Origin: Dokdonella_A sp035263065
GTDB taxonomy: Bacteria > Pseudomonadota > Gammaproteobacteria > Xanthomonadales > Rhodanobacteraceae
Length of the DNA: 6,306 bases
Assembly (NCBI GenBank): GCA_035263065.1
Contig: DATFRS010000223.1
Span: 1 to 6,306, forward strand
Reading direction: 5' to 3'
Shown: one piece after another, positions 1 to 5,954 of the stretch
Layout of the letters: every line of letters starts with the position of its first letter
Numbering within the stretch: position 1 is the stretch's first letter
Position numbers and translations under genes: made by a program
The notes under the pieces: generated by a model
Told to the model about the DNA's origin: nothing
Database searches by the model: none
What the model saw: only the letters and a program-made list of their open reading frames with translations

Positions 1-2
1 GA

Positions 3-95
3 AAAGACGTGAGCCGGTAGCCGTGAGCCGGCAGCCGGAAAGCGAACCCTGTCGCTCTTCCGGCTCCCGGCTACCGGTTACCGACTACCGTCTTT
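3..95. repeat. Long imperfect inverted repeat made of heptamers; probable terminator of the M2 peptidase gene
   Basis: Two arms (3-44 and 53-95) flank an 8-nt loop (45-52). Each arm divides into six units, nearly all 7 nt. Left arm: AAAGACG, TGAGCCG, GTAGCCG, TGAGCCG, GCAGCCG, GAAAGCG. Right arm read on the minus strand: AAAGACG, GTAGTCG, GTAACCG, GTAGCCG, GGAGCCG, GAAGAGCG. The outer unit pairs perfectly; inner units carry zero to three mismatches each and the last has one inserted base. The repeat begins 7 nt beyond the peptidase stop codon. On the minus strand it ends in CGTCTTTTC, so a transcript would form a long stem followed by four U residues, which fits a weak intrinsic terminator. 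The structure is seen directly; the terminator role is inferred. It may also be one copy of a dispersed intergenic repeat family. Confidence 0.75.
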
Positions 96-102
96 CGAAC
101 GA

Positions 103-2013
103 TCACCACCCGCACGTCTTCCCCTTGTTCTGCTCCTTGAGCCAGGCATCGAGCGGCGCGAAGTAGTCGATGATCGCGCTCGCATCCATCTCGTCCTTGC
201 CGGTCAGCTCCTTCAGCGTCGTCTGCCAGGGCTGGCTCGCGCCTTCGCCGAGCATCTTCCAGTACTTCGCGCCGGCTTCCTTGTTGCCGTAGATCGAACA
301 CTGGTACAGCGGGCCCTTGTGCCCGGACGCCTCGCAGAGCGCCCGGTAGAACTGGAACTGCAGGATGTCGGCGAGGAAGTAGCGCATGTACGGCACGTTG
401 GTCGGCACGTGGTTCTTCGCGCCGGGATCGAAGTCGGCCGGCGTCGCCGCGACCGGCGACGAGAGGCCCTGGTACTTCCGCCGCAGCTGCCACCACGCCT
501 CGTTGTACTGGTCCGGCTTGATCGAGCCGTCGAACACGCCCCAGCGCCACTTGTCGATCAGGAGCCCGAACGGCAGGAACGACACCTTCTCGAGCGCGAG
601 CTTCATCTGCGCGTTGAGCGCCGCCTTCTCGTCGCGGCCGGCCTTGCCGGCGAGGCCGATCTTCGCGAGGTACGCGGGCGTGATGTTGAGCCGGATCGTG
701 TCGCCGATCGCCTCGTGGAAGCCGTCGTTGGCCCCGCCCTGGAAGATCGGCCACTCGTTCTTGTAGGCGAGGTAGTAATAGATGTGGCCCATCTCGTGGT
801 AGATCGTGTACTGGTCCTCCTCGGTCGGGCGGATGCACATCTTGATGCGCACGTCGTCGGCGAGATTGAGCGGCCACGCGCTCGCATGGCACAGCGCGTC
901 GCGATCGCGCGGACGCACCAGCATCGATTTCTCGTAGAACGACGCCGGCAGCGGCGGGAAGCCGATCGACGCGTAGAAGTCCTCGGAGCGGCGCACCATC
1001 GTCTCGGCGCTCTTCACGTCGGCGTCGTGCTCGAGCCTGGCGAGATCGAGCGGCGTCGGCGTGCCCTTGAGTTTCTTCCTGAGGTCTTCGAGCGTTTTCG
1101 CGCGCTCGGCTTCGAGGCGTTCGGTCACGTCGAGATTGCCGACGCCGGGATACGGCTCGAGCAGCGGATAGAGGTTCTCCCAGCTCTGCGCCCACATGTT
1201 GCCGGTGATGTGCGCCGGGATCGTGCCGTCCTTCGGCATGCGATCGCCGTATTTCGCGGCGAGCTTGTTGCGCGTGTAGCACTGCAGCTCGCCGTACAGC
1301 GGCTGGACCTGCGACCACAGGCGATCGGTCGTCTTCGCGAATTCCTCGGGCGACATGTCGTAGCCCGCGCGCCACATCGTGCCGACGTTGTCGTAGCCGA
1401 GATCGCGCGCGCCTTCGTTGAGGAGCTCGGCGAAGCGCTGGTAGTCCTTCAGCATGCCGCGGCCGACGTGGTGCCAGCCGGCCCACGCGTCGAGCGCATG
1501 GTCCCAGTCGCGATCGTCGGCGAGCACCTTGGAAAGGTCGTCGAGGTTGCGGCAGGTCGAGGCGTCCTTCGGATCCTTGCAGTACTTGCCGGATCCGTAC
1601 GCCGCGGTGAGCTTCGAGGCGAGCGTCGTGAGCTCGGTCAGATGCGCCGGATTTTTCGGCGCCGGCATCGCGGTCTGCAGCTGCAGGAGATAGAGCGCGC
1701 GCTTGTCCCTCGCGTCGGTGCCCCTGACGTCCTCGAAGCTGCGCGATGCGTCGATCTCGTTCGAGAGCCACTGCAGCCAACGCTCGTTCGCGCGCGCGGT
1801 CAGCGCCTGCGTGTCGTCGGTGATGTAGGTCTCGGCGACCCACTCGGCCGCGGTCGGCTCAATGTAGTTCTTGCGGTAGTCCGTGTTCATCTGCTCGACG
1901 AACGTGCGCACCTCGGCGGCGGTCGCCGGCTTCGAGCCGGCGGCGGGCGCGTGGAGCGGTGCGGCCACGGCCGCGAGGACGGCCGAGCCGAGTGCGATGC
2001 GAAGGACACGCAT
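103..2013 (-). CDS. M2-family peptidyl-dipeptidase (bacterial angiotensin-converting enzyme homologue), exported
   Basis: This 636-residue protein is a zinc metallopeptidase of family M2, which removes dipeptides from peptide C-termini; it should act in the periplasm. Residues 1 to about 25 form a signal peptide (MRVLRIALGS, then an Ala/Leu-rich core). The zinc site is HEMGH at 406-410 with the third ligand Glu434 in GFHEAIGD, the same 28-residue spacing as in human ACE. Equivalents of other ACE residues are visible: HASAW at 376-380, Lys533 and His535 in GAKNHVP, and Tyr542, Arg544 and Tyr545 in PYMRYF; the Arg matches a chloride-binding residue of ACE. Cysteine pairs 145/154, 375/393 and 560/572 match the three ACE disulfides, supporting export; Cys245 and Cys634 are extra. 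Length fits a full single-domain enzyme. The ATG is preceded by AGGGGAG at 6-nt spacing. The gene diverges from a membrane regulator. Natural substrates are unknown. Confidence 0.96.
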   Translation of the reverse strand: MRVLRIALGSAVLAAVAAPLHAPAAGSKPATAAEVRTFVEQMNTDYRKNYIEPTAAEWVAETYITDDTQALTARANERWLQWLSNEIDASRSFEDVRGTDARDKRALYLLQLQTAMPAPKNPAHLTELTTLASKLTAAYGSGKYCKDPKDASTCRNLDDLSKVLADDRDWDHALDAWAGWHHVGRGMLKDYQRFAELLNEGARDLGYDNVGTMWRAGYDMSPEEFAKTTDRLWSQVQPLYGELQCYTRNKLAAKYGDRMPKDGTIPAHITGNMWAQSWENLYPLLEPYPGVGNLDVTERLEAERAKTLEDLRKKLKGTPTPLDLARLEHDADVKSAETMVRRSEDFYASIGFPPLPASFYEKSMLVRPRDRDALCHASAWPLNLADDVRIKMCIRPTEEDQYTIYHEMGHIYYYLAYKNEWPIFQGGANDGFHEAIGDTIRLNITPAYLAKIGLAGKAGRDEKAALNAQMKLALEKVSFLPFGLLIDKWRWGVFDGSIKPDQYNEAWWQLRRKYQGLSSPVAATPADFDPGAKNHVPTNVPYMRYFLADILQFQFYRALCEASGHKGPLYQCSIYGNKEAGAKYWKMLGEGASQPWQTTLKELTGKDEMDASAIIDYFAPLDAWLKEQNKGKTCGW

Positions 2014-2019
2014 GAGGTT

Positions 2020-2026
2020 CTCCCCT
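2020..2026 (-). promoter_or_regulatory. Ribosome binding site of the M2 peptidase gene
   Basis: On the minus strand the sequence reads AGGGGAG, six bases before the ATG at 2013-2011. This is a strong Shine-Dalgarno match and fixes the start, which also opens a proper signal peptide. Confidence 0.85.
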
Positions 2027-2029
2027 GAA

Positions 2030-2042
2030 AGCCTGCGAGGCT
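2030..2042. repeat. Small perfect palindrome in the peptidase leader
   Basis: AGCCT, GCG, AGGCT: two perfect 5-base arms around a 3-base centre, 4 nt upstream of the peptidase Shine-Dalgarno sequence. It could be a short leader hairpin or part of an operator. Arms this short can arise by chance, so the function is only a suggestion. Confidence 0.35.
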
Positions 2043-2113
2043 AGTGGCCGTCCGGCGATCGGGCAAGCTGCAGTGCGCGAACGTCCACCGGCGTGCGCAT
2101 CCGACCCACAGGG

Positions 2114-2139
2114 CTGGACGGGGATCGACGTGCGTCCAG
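2114..2139. repeat. Inverted repeat in the divergent region, operator candidate
   Basis: CTGGACG at 2114-2120 is matched by its exact reverse complement CGTCCAG at 2133-2139, with a 12-nt spacer. The centre-to-centre distance is about 19-20 bp, roughly two helical turns, which would suit a dimeric DNA-binding protein such as the divergently encoded winged-helix regulator. Assignment to that regulator is inference. Confidence 0.35.
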
Positions 2140-2335
2140 TCGTCGGCGACGCGGAGGTCGGCTCGCTTCGGCGTGCGGGAACTTCTGTCCGCCGCAGACG
2201 CCACGTCCATCGAAGCCGCTGTCCCGTCAGGCAGGCTACACGGGCCTTGCGCGGAGCAGGGCGCGCGGCCGTGCAGGGGCAATCACGATGTTTGCGGATC
2301 GCGTAGCAGAAATGCGTGCCGTCGATTTGCAGAAC

Positions 2336-2364
2336 TTGCTTGCCGACGCCACTTTTATTACGAT
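2336..2364 (+). promoter_or_regulatory. Candidate sigma70-type promoter of the membrane regulator gene
   Basis: TTGCTT at 2336-2341 and TACGAT at 2359-2364 are separated by exactly 17 nt, in the only AT-rich stretch of the divergent region. The -35 match is modest and the -10 matches TATAAT at four of six positions. Transcription would begin near 2371, practically on the ATG at 2374, implying a leaderless message or a downstream start such as the GTG at 2401. Confidence 0.4.
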
Positions 2365-2373
2365 CCATTTCGT

Positions 2374-4584
2374 ATGTTGATCGGCGGCCAGGCCCCAGGC
2401 GTGAACGCAGCCCTTCGCATCAGGTCGGAGACGAATCGATTCCTGTCGGTCGGCGAGCACGTCGTCGACGTCGACACGCTGCGCCTCCTGACCCGCCCCG
2501 GCGAACCGCGCCTGACCCCGAAGGCGGCAGCGGTGCTGCTCCAACTCGCCCACGCGGCCGGCCGCACGCTGAGCCGCGACGATCTCTTGAACGAAGTGTG
2601 GAAGGGCACGTGTCCGACGCCGGACGTGCTGACGCAGGCCGTGAAAGACCTGCGCCGCGCGCTCGGCGACGATCTGCACGCGCCGCGCTTCGTCGAGACG
2701 CTGCCGCGGCTCGGCTACCGGCTCGTCGCGCCGGCGCGTTTCATGGAGCGCTTCGAAGCGCAGGCTGCGCTGCTGCCGCTCGGCGCGGACAAACCGGCCG
2801 ATGCGGCGGTTGCAGCGATGCCGGAGCGCCGCCTTCCGCTGCGCGCCGCGATCGCGCTGCTCGCGCTCTGCGTCGTCGGCGTCGCGGCGATCGCGCTGCG
2901 CCGCGAGCAGGGCACGGGCGCCGAGCTGAAACCGCGCTGGCACGTCACCGACCAGCGCGCGATCACGGCCGACCCCGGTCCCGAGAATTTCCCGCGCGTC
3001 TCGCCCGACGGCACGCGCGTCGCGTATTCGATCGGCGACGTCGAGCATCGCAACGCGCGCGTCGTGCAGCGCTCGCTGACGCAGTCGCGCGTGATGCGGC
3101 TTACCGAAGCGACCGACGGCGAGGAGACGTATCCGGTGTGGTCGCCCGACGGCGCATCGATCGCGTTCACGCGCCACCTCGCCGACAACTGCAGCATCCT
3201 CGTCGCGCCGGCGCTCGGCGGACCCGAGCGGCTCGTCGACGCATGCTACGCGGGCGCCGTCAACTATTTCTCCTGGTCGCCCGACGGGCGCTCGCTGGTG
3301 ACGACCGCACCGAGCTCGGCCGCCGGCGGCGACATGGCGATCACGCGCGTTCCGATCGACGGCGGCGCACGCGTTCCGCTCGCCTACGATCACGACGCGT
3401 CGGACATGGATCTCGACGCGCGCTATTCACCCGACGGCAGCGACATCGCGTTCCGCCGCGGCGCGAGCCCGTACAGCGATCTCTTCGTCGTCGCCGCGAC
3501 CGGCGGGCCGGTGCGCCAGCTCACGCATCTGGCGAGCCGCATGCGCGGCTTCGACTGGACGCGCGACGGCACGGCGCTGGTGTTCTCGTCGAGCCACGCG
3601 GGTCCGCAGGCGCTGTACACGGTGTCGCTCGGCGACGGCAGCATCGAAGCGCTCGGCGTGCAGCCGGCCGAGTATCCGAGCACGGCGCGCGCGTCGGACA
3701 CGCTCGTCTACGAGATCCCGCGCATGCGCACGCAGCTCGCGACGGTCGATCTCGACGGCGACGCGGCGGCCGAGCCGCAGCCGCTCGTCCCGTCGACCGG
3801 CAACGACAGCGCGCCGACGTTCTCGCCGGTCGACGCGCGCCTCGCCTTCATCTCCGACCGCAGCGGCGCGCAGCAGCTCTGGCTCGCCGATCCCGCGACC
3901 GGCGAAAGTTATCCGCTGACCGAAAGCGACGAGCCGACGCTGCGCTATCCGGTCTGGCGCCCCGACGGCACCAAGCTCGTCATCACCGCGCGCGGCGCTT
4001 CGATGGGGAGCCTCATCGAGATCGACATCGCGACGCGCACGCGCCGCGTGCTGACCGCGCCCGGCGAGGACGTGCGCTACGGCGTGTTCGGCATGAAGCC
4101 CGGCAGCTACGTCGCGGTCGTCGGCGGCCGCGGCGAGGGCCGCGAGCTGATCGAGTTCGACAACGCGAGCGGCACGCAGACCGGCCGCCGCGTCATCGCG
4201 CGCGACGTCGGCCGCATCGACTACGACCACGCCGAAGCCGCCGTGTACTTCACGAAGATCGCCGAGGCCGGCCTGTTCCGGCTCGATCCGCAGTCGGGGC
4301 AGGAAACGCTCGTGACGAGCAAGATCAATCCGGCGCATCTCGACGGCTGGCTCGTGCTCGCCGGACACATCTTCTATATCGAGCCGAAGGCCGTCGGGCC
4401 GAGCGACGTGCACGAGCTCGATCCCGCGAGCGGCGACGACCGCGTGGTCGCCGCCATTCCGGGCTCGCTTGCCGACTTCAACTTCAGCGTCTCGCACGAC
4501 CGCCGGCACATCGTCATCGTGCGCACCGCGGCCGAAGACACCGACGTCGGCGCGATCACGCTGCATCACGAGAGCGCCGGCTGA
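2374..4584 (+). CDS. CadC-like membrane transcriptional regulator: winged helix, one TM helix, PD40/TolB-like propeller
   Basis: The 736-residue product is a one-component regulator. Residues about 22-120 form an OmpR/CadC-type winged helix: LTPKAAAVLLQL, the recognition region TPDVLTQAVKDLRRALGDD, and the closing wing FVETLPRLGYRLV. Residues about 156-175 are a single hydrophobic membrane helix with Arg residues on its N-terminal side. The rest should lie in the periplasm and contains at least seven WD40-like/PD40 blades, for example near 206 (FPRVSPDGTRVAYS), 253 (YPVWSPDGASIAFT), 298, 348, 392, 480 and 525 (YPVWRPDGTKLVIT). The propeller probably binds a ligand or partner, and DNA binding would occur from the membrane. 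No ribosome binding site precedes ATG 2374. The frame stays open upstream to 2044, but that extension has no conserved character; GTG 2401 is an alternative start. The divergent peptidase gene is a plausible target. The ligand is unknown. Confidence 0.9.
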   Translation: MLIGGQAPGVNAALRIRSETNRFLSVGEHVVDVDTLRLLTRPGEPRLTPKAAAVLLQLAHAAGRTLSRDDLLNEVWKGTCPTPDVLTQAVKDLRRALGDDLHAPRFVETLPRLGYRLVAPARFMERFEAQAALLPLGADKPADAAVAAMPERRLPLRAAIALLALCVVGVAAIALRREQGTGAELKPRWHVTDQRAITADPGPENFPRVSPDGTRVAYSIGDVEHRNARVVQRSLTQSRVMRLTEATDGEETYPVWSPDGASIAFTRHLADNCSILVAPALGGPERLVDACYAGAVNYFSWSPDGRSLVTTAPSSAAGGDMAITRVPIDGGARVPLAYDHDASDMDLDARYSPDGSDIAFRRGASPYSDLFVVAATGGPVRQLTHLASRMRGFDWTRDGTALVFSSSHAGPQALYTVSLGDGSIEALGVQPAEYPSTARASDTLVYEIPRMRTQLATVDLDGDAAAEPQPLVPSTGNDSAPTFSPVDARLAFISDRSGAQQLWLADPATGESYPLTESDEPTLRYPVWRPDGTKLVITARGASMGSLIEIDIATRTRRVLTAPGEDVRYGVFGMKPGSYVAVVGGRGEGRELIEFDNASGTQTGRRVIARDVGRIDYDHAEAAVYFTKIAEAGLFRLDPQSGQETLVTSKINPAHLDGWLVLAGHIFYIEPKAVGPSDVHELDPASGDDRVVAAIPGSLADFNFSVSHDRRHIVIVRTAAEDTDVGAITLHHESAG

Positions 4585-4618
4585 CCCGCCGGCAGCGCCG
4601 CGCCGGCTGAGGCCGGTG

Positions 4619-4646
4619 TCCGCGCGCGATTCCGCGCGACTCCGGA
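4619..4646. repeat. GC-rich hairpin after the membrane regulator gene, terminator candidate
   Basis: CGCGCG (4623-4628) and CGCGCG (4633-4638) flank the loop ATTC. The stem can extend through TCCG (4619-4622) with CGGA (4643-4646) across a 4-nt bulge. It starts 34 nt after the stop codon. There is no T tract, so it would be a non-canonical or Rho-assisted 3' end at best. Confidence 0.4.
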
Positions 4647-4666
4647 CGGACATCCAGACGTCTTCG

Positions 4667-4707
4667 CGTCATCGACGCGTCACGCGCCGCGCGTGCGACG
4701 GATGACG
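4667..4707. repeat. Two-tier hairpin with a perfect 7+1+7 palindromic core
   Basis: The core CACGCGC (4681-4687), C, GCGCGTG (4689-4695) is a perfect palindrome with a single central base. It is enclosed by a second perfect 7-bp pair, CGTCATC (4667-4673) with GATGACG (4701-4707), across an internal loop of 7 and 5 nt. As DNA the core suits a dimeric regulator; as RNA the element would be a stable stem, though the one-base centre would force the top pairs open. Confidence 0.5.
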
Positions 4708-4720
4708 TCGTCGATTTCCG

Positions 4721-4742
4721 CGATCGCGTCCACGCGCGATCG
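4721..4742. repeat. Perfect 8-bp hairpin
   Basis: CGATCGCG (4721-4728) pairs exactly with CGCGATCG (4735-4742) around the 6-nt loop TCCACG. It begins only 13 nt after the preceding hairpin, so it looks like part of the same structured block. No T tract follows. Confidence 0.5.
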
Positions 4743-4744
4743 GC

Positions 4745-4792
4745 ATCGACGAAGCGACGCTTCGGCACGACCTTCGGAGAATCTTCGTCGAT
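4745..4792. repeat. 10-bp inverted repeat with an overlapping, competing inner palindrome
   Basis: ATCGACGAAG (4745-4754) and CTTCGTCGAT (4783-4792) are perfect reverse complements separated by 28 nt. Inside, GAAGCG (4751-4756), A, CGCTTC (4758-4763) is a second perfect palindrome. Both use bases 4751-4754, so they cannot form together in one RNA. The block ends 94 nt before the AraC start codon and may lie in its leader. Confidence 0.5.
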
Positions 4793-4873
4793 CCGAGGAC
4801 CGCCCTCGGCGATATTTCGCGCCATCTTCCTGACTTTGCCGAATTTGCGGCGAGAGCATGCCGGCGTCCCGAC

Positions 4874-4878
4874 GAAGG
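4874..4878 (+). promoter_or_regulatory. Ribosome binding site deciding the AraC-family start
   Basis: GAAGG ends 8 nt before ATG 4887 and only 2 nt before the in-frame ATG 4881. The spacing favours 4887, and the peptide upstream of it has no conserved character. Confidence 0.6.
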
Positions 4879-4886
4879 TGATGCCC

Positions 4887-5786
4887 ATGCACATCGACTG
4901 TGAGCGGCTGGTCAGCGGAGGACGTTTGGACTGGAGCGCGGACGACGACGATCGCCGTGCGGAGAATCTTCGCGTGCTGGTCGGCTACGGCCGTGGCTGC
5001 GTGCTGCACAGTTACGCCGCGCCGGCGACGATCGTGATTCCGCTGCGCGGCCGCGTGCAGTTTTCCGACGGCGAGCAATCGCGCCTGATCGAGGCGGGCG
5101 AGCTGCAGGTCTGCGAGGCGGGCCAGCGCATCCAGGTCATCGGACGCGGCGGCGCGCTCTGGATCGCCGTGCTCGCGCCCGCCGGCCTCTGGCATCAGCT
5201 CACCGGCGAAGTGCCGGAGTCGTCGCCCGATCCGCTGCTCGTTCCCGCGCTGCACGCGGCCGATCGTCCGGTGTGTCGTGCCGCCGTGCGCCTCGCGCGC
5301 ACCGCGCTCGCGGCGGCCGGCAAGGACGGCATCCTGTCGACGACCGCGGCGTCCGCGTTCGCGACGCTGATCGCCGATCTCCAGGCCGAGTTCGATCCGT
5401 TCATCGCGCGCTGTCCCGGCCGCACGCTCGCGCAGCGGCGCAGCGTGTTCCTGCGCCTGCAGCGCGTGCGCAACTACATGGCGTCGAGCTGCCATCTCGA
5501 CCTCGACATCGCCGGCTTCGCGCGCATGGCGAGCTACTCGCCGTGCCATTTCATCCGCGCCTTCTCGACCGTCTACGGCGAGACGCCGCATGCGGTGCTC
5601 GTCGAGCACCGCCTCGGCCGCGCGCATCGCCTGATCAACGAAAGCGCGCTCGCGATCACCGAGATCGCGCGCGCGAGCGGATTCGAGAACCGCTGCGCGT
5701 TCTCGCGCTCGTTCAAGCGCCGCTTCGGCATCACGGCGACCGATCTGCGCGAGTGCGCGCGCACGCCGGGCCTCGCCGCCGCCTGA
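4887..5786 (+). CDS. AraC-family transcriptional regulator
   Basis: The 299-residue product is a cytoplasmic DNA-binding regulator. Residues about 191-288 form the AraC double helix-turn-helix: the first motif spans about 205-225 (LDIAGFARMASYSPCHFIRAF) and the second about 257-285, with the family pattern ITEIARASGFENRCAFSRSF followed by KRRFGITATDLR. Residues about 28-110 look like a small cupin-type beta-barrel sensor (VIPLRGRVQFSDGEQ, then IEAGELQVCEAGQRIQVI), where a ligand may bind. Nine cysteines are present, rather many for a cytosolic regulator of this size. The frame can be extended to a TTG at 4836, but ATG 4887 has the best-spaced ribosome binding site. The gene lies 223 nt upstream of a TonB-dependent receptor on the same strand, so regulating that receptor is the simplest guess. 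The inducer cannot be read from the sequence. Confidence 0.93.
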   Translation: MHIDCERLVSGGRLDWSADDDDRRAENLRVLVGYGRGCVLHSYAAPATIVIPLRGRVQFSDGEQSRLIEAGELQVCEAGQRIQVIGRGGALWIAVLAPAGLWHQLTGEVPESSPDPLLVPALHAADRPVCRAAVRLARTALAAAGKDGILSTTAASAFATLIADLQAEFDPFIARCPGRTLAQRRSVFLRLQRVRNYMASSCHLDLDIAGFARMASYSPCHFIRAFSTVYGETPHAVLVEHRLGRAHRLINESALAITEIARASGFENRCAFSRSFKRRFGITATDLRECARTPGLAAA

Positions 5787-5804
5787 CAGGGATGAGGTTC
5801 GCCG

Positions 5805-5820
5805 GCGGCGCCTTCGCCGC
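5805..5820. repeat. Short perfect hairpin after the AraC gene
   Basis: GCGGCG (5805-5810) and CGCCGC (5815-5820) pair around the loop CCTT, 18 nt after the AraC stop codon. No T tract follows. With the stronger hairpin at 5836-5864 it may mark the 3' end of the AraC transcript. Confidence 0.4.
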
Positions 5821-5835
5821 GGCGGATCGCACGAA

Positions 5836-5864
5836 CGGATCGCGCGTCTTGCGTGCGCGATCCG
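5836..5864 (+). terminator. Strong hairpin after the AraC gene, possible terminator without a U tract
   Basis: CGGATCGCGC (5836-5845) and GCGCGATCCG (5855-5864) are perfect 10-base reverse complements around a 9-nt loop. The left arm is preceded by a second CGGATCGC at 5823-5830, 13 bases earlier. Position after a stop codon and before a new promoter region suggests termination, but the following bases (GCACGAGG) lack a U run. Confidence 0.45.
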
Positions 5865-5876
5865 GCACGAGGGGAC

Positions 5877-5901
5877 GTTGCCGCTTATCAATTTCGGCAA
5901 C
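5877..5901. repeat. Inverted repeat upstream of the TonB-dependent receptor gene, operator candidate
   Basis: GTTGCCG (5877-5883) and CGGCAAC (5895-5901) are perfect 7-base inverted arms around an 11-nt AT-rich centre (CTTATCAATTT). The arms share the GTTGC/GCAAC half-site with the palindrome at 5955-5967. It lies about 110-130 nt upstream of the receptor start, a usual place for an activator site. Confidence 0.4.
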
Positions 5902-5954
5902 CACTGCTGCAAGGACAGGCCAACGCAAGGGGTTCACATTTTCCTAATGTTCGC

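Larger units (their letters stand above)
2014..2373. other. Divergent intergenic region between the peptidase and the membrane regulator
   Basis: This 360-nt stretch separates two divergently transcribed genes and should hold both promoters. Open frames run through it on both strands, but their translations are Arg- and Cys-rich, have no family features and merely extend the frames of the flanking genes, so I see no gene here. It contains a small palindrome next to the peptidase ribosome binding site (2030-2042), a 7-bp inverted repeat (2114-2120 with 2133-2139) and an AT-rich segment (2351-2380) with a promoter-like pair just before the regulator gene. The minus-strand promoter cannot be placed with confidence. 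Confidence 0.6.
4585..4886. other. Structured intergenic region before the AraC-family gene
   Basis: This 302-nt stretch has no gene I can support. A minus-strand frame (to about 4894) gives a basic peptide with lower third-position GC than the neighbouring genes and no family features. A second minus-strand frame ends in a plausible-looking tail, RVDAIAEIDDVIRRTRGA, so a decayed gene cannot be fully excluded. What stands out is a series of inverted repeats between 4619 and 4792, listed separately. No convincing sigma70 promoter for the AraC gene is visible. Confidence 0.55.

Noticed and set aside
71..1843. A 590-codon minus-strand frame overlapping the peptidase in another phase
   Set aside because: Arg/Ala-rich low-complexity translation with no motifs; the peptidase frame has catalytic residues, signal peptide and ribosome binding site.
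319..2028. A 569-codon open frame on the plus strand, antisense to the M2 peptidase
   Set aside because: Its translation is dominated by Arg, Val, Glu and Leu without any domain. It is a by-product of extreme third-position GC in the real gene on the other strand.
1859..2368. A 169-codon minus-strand frame across the divergent region into the peptidase 5' end
   Set aside because: No ribosome binding site or domain; it overlaps the well-supported peptidase start in a different frame.
2044..2373. In-frame 110-codon N-terminal extension of the membrane regulator
   Set aside because: The extension is Arg/Cys-rich, unlike any domain, covers the promoter region and would precede a winged helix that normally starts near the N-terminus.
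2316..4610. A 764-codon plus-strand frame parallel to the membrane regulator
   Set aside because: An almost pure Arg/Ala translation; a phase shadow of the regulator gene.
3427..4653. A 408-codon minus-strand frame antisense to the propeller region
   Set aside because: Compositionally biased antisense shadow of the PD40 coding region.
4836..4886. TTG 4836 or ATG 4881 as the start of the AraC-family protein
   Set aside because: TTG 4836 adds a non-conserved tail with no ribosome binding site; ATG 4881 is only 2 nt from GAAGG. ATG 4887 has proper spacing.
4556..4894. A 112-codon minus-strand frame in the gap before the AraC gene, and an alternative frame ending near 4680
   Set aside because: Third-position GC is lower than in the real genes, no ribosome binding site or family features, and it overlaps both flanking genes. 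A decayed gene remains possible but unsupported.
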